DNA from: Scytonema tolypothrichoides VB-61278
GTDB lineage: Bacteria; Cyanobacteriota; Cyanobacteriia; Cyanobacteriales; Nostocaceae
Direction of reading: 5' to 3'
Assembly: GCF_000828085.3 (NCBI RefSeq)
Contig: NZ_JXCA02000024.1
Location: 96,790 to 157,920, forward strand
DNA: 61,131 nt
Below the pieces are notes generated by a model, which was not told the origin of the DNA, searched no databases, and saw only the letters and a program-made list of their open reading frames with translations. Shown in pieces: positions 1-8,111 of the stretch (within the stretch, counting starts at the first letter, position 1; each line of letters starts with the position of its first letter). Both the position numbers and the translations under genes were made by a program.

Positions 1-341
1 TGAGTGGGCATACAAACTCGGTTTATGGCGTCAGCTTCAGCACGGATGGCAAAATCCTGGCAACTGCAAGTCGTGACAACACGGTGAAACTGTGGGATAC
101 TGCCACGCTTAAAGAAATTAAAACCCTGAGTGGGCATACAAACTCGGTTAATGGCATCAGCTTTAGCCCGGATGGCAAAATCCTGGCAACTGCTAGTGAT
201 GACAACACGGTGAGACTGTGGAAATGGGATTATGATAATTTACTCAGGGAAGGGTGTGTGTTCATGGATGAGTATTTCAAAACTAATCCCGATGATACTG
301 ATGCTGAAATTAGCAATATGTGCCGCGCAGTCAGTCGTTAG
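1..341 (+). CDS. WD40 repeat protein, 3' end (partial)
   Basis: The reading frame is already open at base 3 and continues to a TAG at 339-341, so this is the C-terminal part of a gene beginning outside the window. It encodes at least two WD40 blades of the form SGHTNSVNGISFSPDG...LATASDDNTVRLWK, which are nearly identical at the DNA level (bases 1-80 and 125-210), followed by a non-repeat tail of about 35 residues. WD40 repeats form beta-propellers for protein-protein contact. In cyanobacteria such tails often belong to kinase or STAND-NTPase fusions, but the N-terminal domain is not visible here. Confidence 0.85.
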   Translation, partial: SGHTNSVYGVSFSTDGKILATASRDNTVKLWDTATLKEIKTLSGHTNSVNGISFSPDGKILATASDDNTVRLWKWDYDNLLREGCVFMDEYFKTNPDDTDAEISNMCRAVSR

Positions 342-1016
342 TTGCCATTTTCTCCACACTGCTGGATTAATTTACTCAGATCTTGCATCTGCTTTTTCGT
401 CCGCCAAGAAATAAATTCTGGGGCTAAGAACCAAAGTCCGTTAAAACTCAGATCTTGCAGCATTCTCAATAATCCGGAGGCTGAGCCTCCCAACCCTCGT
501 TCCCAGGCTGCAGCCTGGGAACCAGATATCGAGGCTCTGCCTCATTGTTGATACTGGTGCAAGATATCAGTTTTAACGGACTTGATCTATTAGCCTTGTA
601 GACGCCGGAGGCGGTGATATCATGTCCGGATAAAGACTTATCATTAAGGCAGCAGGGGAGCAGGGGAGCAGGGGGGCAGGGGAGCGGGTTTTCCGGTTTT
701 TGCACAGATCGTTTAATAATAACTAATTAACCGGACTTGATATGAGACAGCGCGAATGACGGCTTTCCCGACCTAGGCGACTGCGTTCGCGTAGCGTCTC
801 CGTTCGGCCTCAAGCCGTGCCCGAAGGGCATAGGAGATACCCGGAGGGCTTCCCGCAGGGTACTTGAGTTCAAGGCGTACTCACTGCTGAAGCGGAAGAT
901 TTGAGTTTAGCAATTAAACCTGTCCAAATATTACTGATAGTTGAAAGTCATCTTGTCAATGGACAGCCGCTGAAACGGTGTCAGAATTGAAATACATTAT
1001 AGGCAGGGCTATCTTA
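342..1016. other. Intergenic region with stacked repeats
   Basis: No convincing gene. It holds the MITE-like element at 434-583, a G-rich tandem run of GGGGAGCA-like units at about 655-690, and a GC-rich palindromic repeat block at about 757-885 made of short dyads typical of cyanobacterial dispersed repeats. Short ORFs here translate the repeats and show no protein-like composition. Confidence 0.6.
434..583. repeat. 150-bp MITE-like element with 26-bp terminal inverted repeats
   Basis: The ends are inverted copies: the left arm starts AAGTCCGTTAAAACT at 434 and the right arm ends AGTTTTAACGGACTT at 583; over 26 bases only a few positions differ. Inside are nested dyads: GGAGGCTGAGCCTCC (476-490), a perfect 24-base palindrome at 499-522 centred on CTGCAG, and GAGGCTCTGCCTC (531-543). 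No ORF is carried, which fits a non-autonomous element. A related half-site (TTAACCGGACTTGATATGA) lies near 727-745. Confidence 0.65.
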
Positions 1017-1484
1017 ATGGAAATACGGTTGTTTCGTACACAAGACACCGATCAAATAGCACAGTTATTCCACGAAACAGTGCGTGAAGTCAACATCCAC
1101 GATTACTCAAACAATCAAGTCAAAGCGTGGGCACCAGATGATATTTACTTTAGAAACTGGTCAGAAGTTTGTTTAAAAATATTTACCTACGTTGCAGATG
1201 AAGAGGGAATAATCGTCGGTTTTGGGGAGTTAGAACCCAATGGTCATATTAATTGCTTTTACTGCCATAAGAACTATCAGCGTCGCGGAGTAGGCAGTCA
1301 AATTTATCAGGCGATTGAGGCAAAAGCATTTGAATTAGGATTGGATCGCCTGTTTACTGAAGCGAGTATTACTGCAAAGCCATTTTTCCAGCATATGGGA
1401 TTCTCGGTTGTCAAAGAACAACAAGTGACTCGTCGGGGAGAAACTTTTACTAATTATGTCATGGAGAAGTTTTTAAGTTGCTAA
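1017..1484 (+). CDS. GNAT family N-acetyltransferase
   Basis: A 155-aa protein of the Gcn5-related acetyltransferase fold, which moves an acetyl group from acetyl-CoA to an amine; the substrate cannot be read from sequence. The N-terminus IRLFRTQDTDQIAQLFHE is a typical beta1-alpha1 of the family, and YQRRGVGSQIYQAIE at about residues 95-110 is the acetyl-CoA pyrophosphate-binding motif A. The length matches single-domain GNATs. A GTG at 978 would add 13 residues, but the ATG at 1017 puts the start right at the conserved fold and is preferred. It stands alone between repeat regions. Confidence 0.85.
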   Translation: MEIRLFRTQDTDQIAQLFHETVREVNIHDYSNNQVKAWAPDDIYFRNWSEVCLKIFTYVADEEGIIVGFGELEPNGHINCFYCHKNYQRRGVGSQIYQAIEAKAFELGLDRLFTEASITAKPFFQHMGFSVVKEQQVTRRGETFTNYVMEKFLSC

Positions 1485-1543
1485 GGCAAATCAAAATCTT
1501 GCAGAAGCAGGACTCTCAAAATTCGTCGAGATTCGTGCTTATA

Positions 1544-2225
1544 TCAGCTTTCAGGAAAATGGCGAGAGAGAAAATCTTGAGGTGTCAAAATGGGAATTTG
1601 ATTAAATTCAGTCAAGACTAGTAAATCTAAATCACCAGTAATAATGACCTTTTTTGAATTCAAAGTTCAAAGTCACCGAAGATTTGAATCTCCTTCGGAG
1701 ACGCTTCGCGAACGGAGGGAACCTCCGCTCAAACTTCTCTCAAAGTTCAAACAGGTTGAATCTTTTTTTGAATTGATTAATCCTTCGTGTCAAAGCCCCC
1801 ACCTTATCTATTGATTTGGTGGTTCTAACTGCTGGCGAGTTCAAGCTCCCACTAATTAAATTTTGAATTTTGAATTTTGAATTTTGAATTTGAGCGAAGC
1901 GAGTGACTTCCGCATTCGCTGCAACAGCTGCTGCTAAAATTTTATTATCTTTTGAATCACGTAGTTGAGGCGCATCAACAGAAATATCTGGACACATCTG
2001 TATGACATCTTTTGTCGCATTAATGACATCATCTACATTCAAATCTAAAGATAGGATTTTGGACTGAAATTTTCTACGGCGTAAAGTTGTTTCTAATTCT
2101 AGAAATAAAGCTTCCGAAGCAAAAATAGTAATTTTCTTGTCTTCTGCAAGTATTAAAACTTTATCTGGTACACCTCCCCACAACAAAGCTGATATCCAAA
2201 CGTTAACATCAACGACAACTTTCAT
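1544..2225 (-). pseudogene. PIN-domain toxin (VapC-like), split by a 257-bp insertion
   Basis: The frame starting at 2225 encodes a PIN ribonuclease N-terminus (VVVDVNVWISALLWGG, with the conserved first Asp) up to DNKILAAAVAANAEV at about 1906. It then runs into repeat DNA and would end artificially at 1740. The missing C-terminus is found at 1648 down to 1544: VIITGDLDLLVLTEF... then a TGA stop, including the conserved TGDxDLL motif. Removing about 1649-1905 restores a protein of about 141 aa, the normal size for the PIN_3 (COG1569) group. The start overlaps the upstream antitoxin gene by 4 bp, as in many type II toxin-antitoxin operons. As it stands the product lacks the last acidic residues and has a foreign 54-residue tail, so it is probably inactive. 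Confidence 0.85.
1649..1905. mobile_element. Insertion interrupting the PIN toxin; possible tnpB-type IS end remnant
   Basis: The limits come from rejoining the PIN frame; TGAC is found at both junctions (1645-1648 and 1904-1907) and may be a target duplication or shared bases. The insert carries ATTTTGA/ATTCAAA heptamer repeats (about 1857-1891), a palindromic CTCCTTCGGAGACGCTTCGCG-like block (about 1691-1725), and a stretch at about 1783-1855 that, from memory only, resembles the right end of IS200/IS605/IS607-type elements of cyanobacteria. It carries no transposase. Confidence 0.55.
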
Positions 2226-2476
2226 TTTTCAGTCCAAAGTTCTTGTCGTACTTCCTTGACTATCTGACTGATTTCTTTCAGTGTCGGTTGATTGGGGTCT
2301 AAACCTGCTTTTTGTACTCGTTTTCTTAATTCTTTTAATGTTAGTGGTTGACAGATTTTTTTGAACACAATTTCATCTTCTGTGACTGAAACTTCATACT
2401 CAGTCAATGGCTTTAGTTTTTCTAACAACTCTGATGGTATTTCTAGTTTTCCATCATCTGTCACTTTGACAATCAT
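2222..2476 (-). CDS. AbrB/MazE-like antitoxin
   Basis: An 84-aa protein. The N-terminal half, IVKVTDDGKLEIPSELLEKL, has the pattern of swapped-hairpin AbrB/MazE DNA-binding domains, and the charged C-terminal half (about residues 45-84) would wrap the toxin. It lies directly upstream of, and overlaps by 4 bp, the PIN-domain gene, the usual antitoxin-first order of a VapBC-type operon. Such antitoxins neutralise the RNase and repress their own promoter. The partner toxin is disrupted here, so this may be an orphan antitoxin. Confidence 0.75.
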   Translation of the reverse strand: MIVKVTDDGKLEIPSELLEKLKPLTEYEVSVTEDEIVFKKICQPLTLKELRKRVQKAGLDPNQPTLKEISQIVKEVRQELWTEK

Positions 2477-2664
2477 CTTTATATCGGGGGGTGTTTATTT
2501 TCTAATTTCTATTTTACTATGTACGTCCGTGAATAATTTTCATGAGTCCACGCTTTTGGTTAGTCTAGAATTTCTAGAGGGTCTAGATTACTTTACCAAA
2601 AGTAGGTATGGAGTATTACAGAATTATGCAAAAAATTCAGATTCTGTTTGCAAAGCCGCTATAG

Positions 2665-2817
2665 CTACACATCACGAGCTTTTAAAAAATTATAGATCGC
2701 AAGAGTAATGGCTAAAACTAATGCGATATGAATCAGATTCCCTGCAATCTGAAGTACTAGACCCAATACCCAAAAAGCAAACAGTAGAACGACAAGACCC
2801 CAAAGTATGCTTAACAT
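2665..2817 (-). CDS. Small membrane protein, lmo0937 family-like
   Basis: A 50-aa ORF starting at the ATG at 2815-2817 and ending at a TAG at 2665-2667. The translation is almost entirely hydrophobic: MLSILWGLVVLLFAFWVLGL, a short polar turn (QIAGNLIHI), a second hydrophobic stretch, and a basic end (NFLKARDV). This two-helix hairpin with GxxIH between helices matches the small lmo0937-type membrane proteins found in many bacteria. Their function is unknown. It lies between the antitoxin gene and ynfA on the same strand. Confidence 0.65.
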   Translation of the reverse strand: MLSILWGLVVLLFAFWVLGLVLQIAGNLIHIALVLAITLAIYNFLKARDV

Positions 2818-2936
2818 AATTTTTGATTTAGGTTTCTAGTAGAGCATTTCTATCAGAGTAATTCCTAGAAACTACAAAAAAATAATTTAGATACAAATTT
2901 TTAATGAATTTTTATTTAAACACACTCATTTTTTTT

Positions 2937-3269
2937 CTATCCTCTGGGTGCATACATGATAATCAATACACTCAATAACGCTAAACAGCCTCCCAGTATA
3001 TCGTAGCGGTCTGGAGCCACTCCATCAACTTTCCAACCCCAAAGCATTGCCATTGCAATAAACACGCCCCCGTAGGCAGCATAAACTCTACCAAAGTTCG
3101 CAGGCACCAGAGTCGCGACCATACCGTATAAACCTAACCCAATACCTCCTGCAATTCCCCACCAGACAGGTTTTCCTTCCCTTAACCATTGCCATACAAG
3201 ATAACCACCACCAATCTCAAAGAAGCCAGCCCAGATAAAGCAAAGTAAGGATTTGAGTATTTCTTTCAA
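2937..3269 (-). CDS. YnfA family (UPF0060) membrane protein
   Basis: A 110-aa, four-helix membrane protein. The pattern [20 protein letters not shown] near the N-terminus, then [20 protein letters not shown] and a final helix ending IIMYAPRG, is characteristic of YnfA/UPF0060. The family has the small-multidrug-resistance fold and has been linked to drug or cation efflux, but the physiological substrate in cyanobacteria is not established. The length is full for the family. Confidence 0.92.
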   Translation of the reverse strand: MKEILKSLLCFIWAGFFEIGGGYLVWQWLREGKPVWWGIAGGIGLGLYGMVATLVPANFGRVYAAYGGVFIAMAMLWGWKVDGVAPDRYDILGGCLALLSVLIIMYAPRG

Positions 3270-3902
3270 TTGAGAATATCCTCAGCGAACCAGTGAAGAT
3301 TGTTTACAAATTAATGCTGCAATTCAGTTATTTAGCTGCGACTGTCCCTTTTGTATAAATTCTTTACGTCAGCTGCGCGGTGCTGGAAACTTGGTGTATT
3401 AGAGTGTTTGTTGCTATTAGCTTAAACCGCGAAAAGCCTACACTTTATCCACAGGGTGATTAATGAGATCAATTGGGGCTGACTGCTGCTCGATAAATTT
3501 TGTGCATATCTAGGCAAATGTCGGAATTCTTGCCTAGATTTTTGCGTCTGCTGTTGTAGAATCAAATAACGTTTGATTAGTACGGGATGCAAAAGCTTGA
3601 CAGGTGTGAAAACCTTGAAACACTTGGCACGAACTAATTATTAAAAAATTGAATACATTTTTAAGTCTCGTACTGAAATCCATTTCGGTATCTCTAACTG
3701 GGCATTAGTGGTCAAGGAACCAAAGCTTAGGAGCGAAGGAACCAAGCCTTTTGGCACTTCTAGTTGAGCGAACTTACACCGTGGAGTTGGACTTGCTCAT
3801 ATTTACGGATTTCTGCCCAGATATGCGTAGGTTTTTAGAAGCGGTTTAAGCTAAATGGTATTGGGGAGATAACTTCCTCATCTCCCTCATTTTCTTCTAC
3901 TT
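3270..3902. other. Intergenic region containing an inverted-repeat element
   Basis: No protein gene recognised over 630 bp. Most of it is taken up by the element bounded by 14-bp inverted repeats at 3417-3854. Internal dyads include TCTAGGCAA...TTGCCTAGA near 3510-3540 and TACTGAAAT/ATTTCGGTA near 3671-3691. Confidence 0.55.
3417..3854. repeat. 438-bp non-autonomous element with 14-bp terminal inverted repeats
   Basis: TTAGCTTAAACCGC (3417-3430) and GCGGTTTAAGCTAA (3841-3854) are perfect inverted copies. The similarity continues inward with a small gap (AAAAGCCTAC at about 3432-3442 against GTAGGTTTTT at about 3828-3837). The interior has dyads but no ORF. This fits a decayed or non-autonomous insertion; no known family was recognised. 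Confidence 0.5.
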
Positions 3903-4289
3903 TTACTTTCCTGTTGCTTTCTCAACCAGTTTTTCAGCTTTTTCAATCAAATTCGGCTGCGGATTTTCCTGCTTGTAAGCCTTCACATTCCTTTCGTAAG
4001 TTTTCTCAACAGTTTGTAGGTTTTCAGAGTCTTTTACTGCTTGTTCATAAGCCTGTTGTCTATCTTCTTCCCGAACACCAACACCAGGGTCATATTCGTA
4101 AGCACGGTTAATCTTTTCTTCGGGTGTGAGTTCCTGTGCTGGAAATGCTGGTTTTTCTGATGTAAATCCTATTGCATAGCTAGGCTCAACAAAAAAAAAT
4201 ACACTTGATAAGCTGATTAAAAACATCAACCCCACAACTACAATACTCTGGCGCAAAGCTTTATTAAAAATAGCTAAAATGAATTGCAT
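3903..4289 (-). CDS. Exported small helical protein, unknown function
   Basis: The chosen start is the ATG at 4289, preceded by a clear ribosome binding site AAGGAGAG eight bases upstream. A longer frame to 4400 exists but reads into heptamer repeats. The 128-aa product has a signal-peptide-like N-terminus (ALRQSIVVVGLMFLISLSS, then EPSYA) and a mature part rich in Glu, Lys and Gln predicted to be helical, ending LVEKATGK. It resembles in style the LEA-like protein at 13994. Function cannot be assigned. Confidence 0.7.
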   Translation of the reverse strand: MQFILAIFNKALRQSIVVVGLMFLISLSSVFFFVEPSYAIGFTSEKPAFPAQELTPEEKINRAYEYDPGVGVREEDRQQAYEQAVKDSENLQTVEKTYERNVKAYKQENPQPNLIEKAEKLVEKATGK

Positions 4290-4394
4290 GGCAATACTCT
4301 CCTTGTGCTGTTTTATCAGTTTAAGTTTGGTAGCAATAGACATCAGACGAATATTACGTGTTCTGGTATAACTTTGCCTTCTGCCAGAGGGTAC

Positions 4395-4429
4395 ATTCAA
4401 AATTCAAAATTCAAAATTCAAAATTCAAA
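4395..4429. repeat. ATTCAAA heptamer tandem repeat
   Basis: Five head-to-tail copies of ATTCAAA, directly upstream of the exported-protein gene. The same heptamer, or its complement TTTGAAT, occurs in clusters at about 1857-1891, 12670-12695 and 19164-19215. Short heptamer tandem repeats of this kind are a known feature of heterocystous cyanobacterial genomes. Confidence 0.8.
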
Positions 4430-4519
4430 AAAATCAAAGTTGAGACATATTACATTGGAGCCACGTAATCCTACGTAAATACAGATTTCTTATTATTCTC
4501 GTGTCAAACTTTTTCAATT

Positions 4520-5611
4520 TTACAACCATTCGTGACTAATCTTAATACCCCGACTTTGCATTGTTTGCTCAAATAAATCTGTTGGCAGTGCTTCTTCAAC
4601 AGGTGAAACACCGGGTTTTTTCAAGTTGCCATTTAGTAACAATTGAGCAATGCTACCGGTGCCGTAACCAGAAGCAACTGCCGTATTTTCATGTACTAAA
4701 GTTGAGCAAAAAGTACCTATCTTGTCGTCTTTCTGACCTGTAATTTCTGAACGAACAGTGACTCCAATACCACTGAAAGAATTGGTAACATCGGTCATAA
4801 AATGACTAACATGAGCCAAAAATTCAATCGCGCCTTTCTGCTGCATGAGTTGCTTAGGAAAAATGTGAGCAGCTATCCAAGTGAGGTGATTATAAAAATC
4901 GGGAACTGAACCAAATTTTGTAATGACAGTTTTGACTGAGGGAAAAGCATGAGGAAGTGTGAAGGTTTCTGGCATATCAAACCAGTAAACTCCGCTACGA
5001 CCGTATGGAGGTGGAAAATCAAGATTTTCACGCTGGCTGTAAGGTTTGACTGTCTGCCATTGACCATCTATCCAAGCTTCAAAAGGCTGTTGCAAGCCTA
5101 AAAAAGTTGTTCGCATGACGGTGACACCAGCGCCGCCAGAACCAGATACTAAATAACTCAAATGAATTTTTTCTGGTGTATCGAATTGCTCAACACCCTG
5201 ACGTACCATGCTGTTGGAAATGCCGGGGAAGATGCCTGTGTTAACTACCGCTGTGACACCCGCAGCTACAGCGGCATCGTTGTACTTGAGAGCCTTACTA
5301 GTATAAGAACGGTGGTCACTCACATCTACGTAGTTGACACCATGTTCAATACAGATTTTGAGAACATTGGCGTCTCGGTAGTGAAAAGGACCAGCACAGT
5401 GGACTACTAAGTCACAAGAGGCGATCGCCTTCCTCAATTTCTCCACATCCGCCAAGTCCAACACCAAAAATTGCACTCGTGGATCAGCCGTTCTACCAAC
5501 TGGTGTGCGTCCCGTGATTGTCACTTCTGCTTGTGTATGGGTGAGAAGATCTTGAGCAACACTACTACCGATCCGCCCACGCCCTCCAAGAATTAAAACT
5601 CGCTCAGTCAT
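4520..5611 (-). CDS. Saccharopine dehydrogenase-like NAD(P)-binding oxidoreductase
   Basis: A 363-aa protein whose N-terminus VLILGGRGRIGSSVAQDLL is a Rossmann dinucleotide-binding motif, followed by the family pattern LVVHCAGPFHYRD at about residues 66-80 and GVNYVDVSDHR at about 90-100. The C-terminal domain, rich in Gly and aromatic residues, fits the catalytic half of the saccharopine dehydrogenase superfamily. Many bacterial members do not make saccharopine, so the substrate is unknown. It lies just downstream of the crtO-like pseudogene on the same strand, but no functional link can be shown. Confidence 0.85.
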   Translation of the reverse strand: MTERVLILGGRGRIGSSVAQDLLTHTQAEVTITGRTPVGRTADPRVQFLVLDLADVEKLRKAIASCDLVVHCAGPFHYRDANVLKICIEHGVNYVDVSDHRSYTSKALKYNDAAVAAGVTAVVNTGIFPGISNSMVRQGVEQFDTPEKIHLSYLVSGSGGAGVTVMRTTFLGLQQPFEAWIDGQWQTVKPYSQRENLDFPPPYGRSGVYWFDMPETFTLPHAFPSVKTVITKFGSVPDFYNHLTWIAAHIFPKQLMQQKGAIEFLAHVSHFMTDVTNSFSGIGVTVRSEITGQKDDKIGTFCSTLVHENTAVASGYGTGSIAQLLLNGNLKKPGVSPVEEALPTDLFEQTMQSRGIKISHEWL

Positions 5612-5762
5612 CGCTCCGGCATTGACAACAGCAGTCTTATTACATCAGTTTTTAGTTGTACTTGTCATCGGTAACGAGTATGACGTTTGCTTGTTTACAT
5701 AGGAAGATGTCTTATGAAAATTAAACTTGTAATAAGCCCTCTTTGCGCCTATTACTAAGTGA

Positions 5763-6180
5763 TTACTCGCGACCGAGAACCGTTGCAACGGTAGATTTTA
5801 TCGAATCTCCTGCATCTTTGAACGTTTGTGTCAATGGTTCTTGAGTATGCAAAAACATTTTCGCACAATTGCGTCCCGGTAACCCAGAGATAGAACCACC
5901 TGGATGAGTTCCTGCACCGGTGAGATATAAATTCTCAATCGGAGTTTTATAATTAGCCAACTCTGGTAGAGGACGAAAGCACAACATTTGTTCTAATGTC
6001 ATATCAATTTGGTAGTAGTTACCTTTGTAAGTCCCCAAGCGTTCGGACAACTCAGCAGGACTTTCCACATGACGGGCTATTATGGAGTGTTTGAGATAGT
6101 AGGACGCTGTACCCAGCTTTGACAGCACAAACAAGGGCATTGTGACCAGCACCAATAATCACAACATCATACGCTTCCAT
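5763..6180 (-). pseudogene. crtO-like FAD carotenoid oxidoreductase, large internal deletion
   Basis: From the ATG at 6180 one frame reads EAYDVVIIGAGHNALVCA, the FAD-binding N-terminus of CrtO/phytoene-dehydrogenase-like enzymes, followed by KAGYSVLL. Within about 35 codons the reading changes frame and goes straight into the C-terminus: IARHVESPAELSERLG, then FRPLPELANYKTP and NLYLTGAGTHPGGSISGLPG, ending at 5763. The C-terminal GAGTHPGG...PGRNCA is the second FAD-contacting motif of beta-carotene ketolase CrtO and relatives. Full-length family members have roughly 500-560 residues; here only about 35 plus 120 remain, with a frameshift at the junction. Confidence 0.85.
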
Positions 6181-6528
6181 AACAGCAACTTGGGGAGTAA
6201 GGGTTTCTTCCCAGATGTTAGAAAGTGCTATGTAAGTGTAAATCTTGCGTGGGTTATAATCACATACTGGGCAATTATGTGATTTAGTTTTGGAATGCCA
6301 TAAGTCCGCAGGAGGATCCTAAATGCAGATGACTTGGTATCTCAAGCAACAATAATAACTGGTTATTCTATTCGTAACAGTACTTTTGCAAGCTATCTCT
6401 TATGGTTGAAACAGATGTGAACAAGGTAACCAGTCTCCAGTCCCCAGTACGCAGCACCCTTCAATAAATAATGAATAAAATTGATCTCGCTTTTACTCCA
6501 GCACTAGAACAAACCTGGTAGAAAATAT
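6181..6528. other. Intergenic region upstream of the crtO-like pseudogene
   Basis: No gene. It contains a dyad AATCACATA-N9-TATGTGATT at 6258-6284, possibly an operator of the lost gene's promoter, and the duplicated amidase 5' fragment at 6471-6513. Confidence 0.5.
6471..6519 (+). pseudogene. Duplicated 5' fragment of the amidase gene
   Basis: Bases 6471-6511 repeat the first 41 bases of the amidase gene at 8112 with one mismatch; the translation is MNKIDLAFTPALEQ, then TW and a TAG stop. The sequence upstream of the two copies differs. The DNA between the copies contains the MpaB-like gene and a repeat-rich stretch, so this is probably a scar of an insertion or recombination event. Confidence 0.8.
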
Positions 6529-7386
6529 TTAATTTCTACCTTTTTCCACTGGTCCCAAATTTGCTATCTCATATCCATTCGGATAACTACGGATTGGAGA
6601 GTCGATAAAGAAGTTAGACGAATTGCGAGGTGGTAATAAACGCAATACTCTACCGCGAATTTTCAAGCTGGTTTCAACACCCATTCGCAGCAACTGGGAA
6701 GGATGTTCAAAACCAAACGCATTGAGCATTGTGTCATCAAATAAAGTATAAGTTACAGGTTTGAGAGACGATTCCATCCACTTGGGAAACCAACTCAAAA
6801 ATAAATCACGGGTTGCTTCACCTACTCGACGATTCGTGTCTGAATAACAAAACTGGGTGCGTTCGTAGTCGAGGTTATACTGTTCCAATTCCTCGTAGGT
6901 TTCTGGAATATTTTCAATATGCATCCGCTTACCGACTTCCCGCCAAAAGTAAAATGAGGCTAATCTTTCTTGTTCGCACATCGGCCGCCAGCCAAAACGG
7001 GCATTCCAACGGACGGGTTCATAAATAAACGTCGAAAGTACGTAGAGGAAATCTGCATTGTCAATCTTGAAGCGGGAGTGGATAGCATTCATGTGTTGAA
7101 TGGCTTGACGACCTCGCTCGCTGTCGTAACCCCACTTGCAAAACTCTACAATAATTATTGCTGTATCGTCGTAACGTTTTTGCGGACGCTTGTGAAACTC
7201 CCCGGTTTTATCCAGTAATTTAGAGATACTGGCAACACAGTAAGTTTTCATCAGGGCAATTTCGTGCGATTTCTGCACGTCCCAAGGAAACTCGTAGCCC
7301 AACATAAGATGATAAATCTCACAGTGGTCTTGTATGGGGTCGAGTTGCTGAATGCGATGAAGATTGTCGTACCGATGGAAATACAT
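6529..7386 (-). CDS. MpaB/latex-clearing-type oxygenase (DUF2236)
   Basis: A 285-aa protein with the features of the DUF2236 / MpaB-like family: an N-terminal YHLMLGYEFPWDVQKSHEI region, FLYVLSTFIYEPVRWNARFG in the middle (about residues 115-135), and the charged REVGKRMHIENIPETYEE segment (about 165-182) that is conserved in this group. Members include rubber oxygenase Lcp and the fungal MpaB oxygenase; some bind haem. The substrate here is unknown. It is flanked by amidase-derived duplicates (6471 and 8112). Confidence 0.8.
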   Translation of the reverse strand: MYFHRYDNLHRIQQLDPIQDHCEIYHLMLGYEFPWDVQKSHEIALMKTYCVASISKLLDKTGEFHKRPQKRYDDTAIIIVEFCKWGYDSERGRQAIQHMNAIHSRFKIDNADFLYVLSTFIYEPVRWNARFGWRPMCEQERLASFYFWREVGKRMHIENIPETYEELEQYNLDYERTQFCYSDTNRRVGEATRDLFLSWFPKWMESSLKPVTYTLFDDTMLNAFGFEHPSQLLRMGVETSLKIRGRVLRLLPPRNSSNFFIDSPIRSYPNGYEIANLGPVEKGRN

Positions 7387-8111
7387 CTCAATTTTATCCT
7401 GAACTTAGGAAAATATGTAAATGATTGTATATGCTGGCAAGTAAGTATTTCAGCGCTTGCCCTTGTTTAGCTTCCATCAAATTCTCAAATTTTACAAGCA
7501 AAGATGACCTTTTTGACAGCAACATAAATATTGATGCGAGGAAATGCAGGATTTGAGAAACCCAGTGTTTGTAAACAGTGAACAGTGAACAGTGACCAGT
7601 GACAAGTTTTTCCCCATCAATAAATTTCGGGGCTTTGTATAAAGACGCCTCAACTTCAGTACTACACAACTGAGAATACATTTTTTGTACTTCCATGTTT
7701 AAAAACAGGAGCCAGTGCCAGGGTGAGGCAGCGCGGTCTTGGGGAGCCACTGCGTTGGGCGGGGATGCCGACAGTCCCGCATGTGGCGTGGTTCCCCCCA
7801 TGAGCGACTGCCGTTCGTCGTAGACGTGCCGCAGGCATAAGGGTCTCCCGACTTGGGGCATCTGGCGTGGGCTTGTACCAAGATTTTTGTTTATTGACTG
7901 GTACTGCGCTTCCTTGGTAACTGGTAACTGATTCGGTGAAAAATCGCGTTTCCAACGAAAACGTAAATACAATAGAACTAGTGTAATATAACCCTGGATA
8001 TACAAAATTCTCTTTTGGTTATAAAACGTAAAAATTGTAACCTTTTTAAGAGTGTAAAACAAAATCCAATCCCCAAAAACAGGGGATTTTTGTTTAAGAG
8101 GTCTTGTTTAA
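7387..8111. other. Repeat-rich intergenic region
   Basis: No real gene is seen. It contains a tandem AACAGTG/ACCAGTG run near 7575-7605 and a GC-rich palindromic block at about 7715-7870 that also appears, rearranged, near 13390-13860 and 16100-16240. The ORFs crossing it translate repeats. It ends with the hairpin at 8068-8096. Confidence 0.55.
8068..8096 (+). terminator. Intrinsic terminator-like hairpin upstream of the amidase
   Basis: AATCCCC (8068-8074) pairs with GGGGATT (8082-8088) across a 7-base loop and is followed by TTTTGTTT. It lies only about 15 bases before the amidase ATG, so it either insulates the gene from upstream transcription or sits in the leader. Confidence 0.5.

Noticed and set aside
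7394-8062. A 222-codon minus-strand ORF
   Set aside because: Crosses tandem and palindromic repeats, shows no family pattern, and the repeat part explains the open frame.
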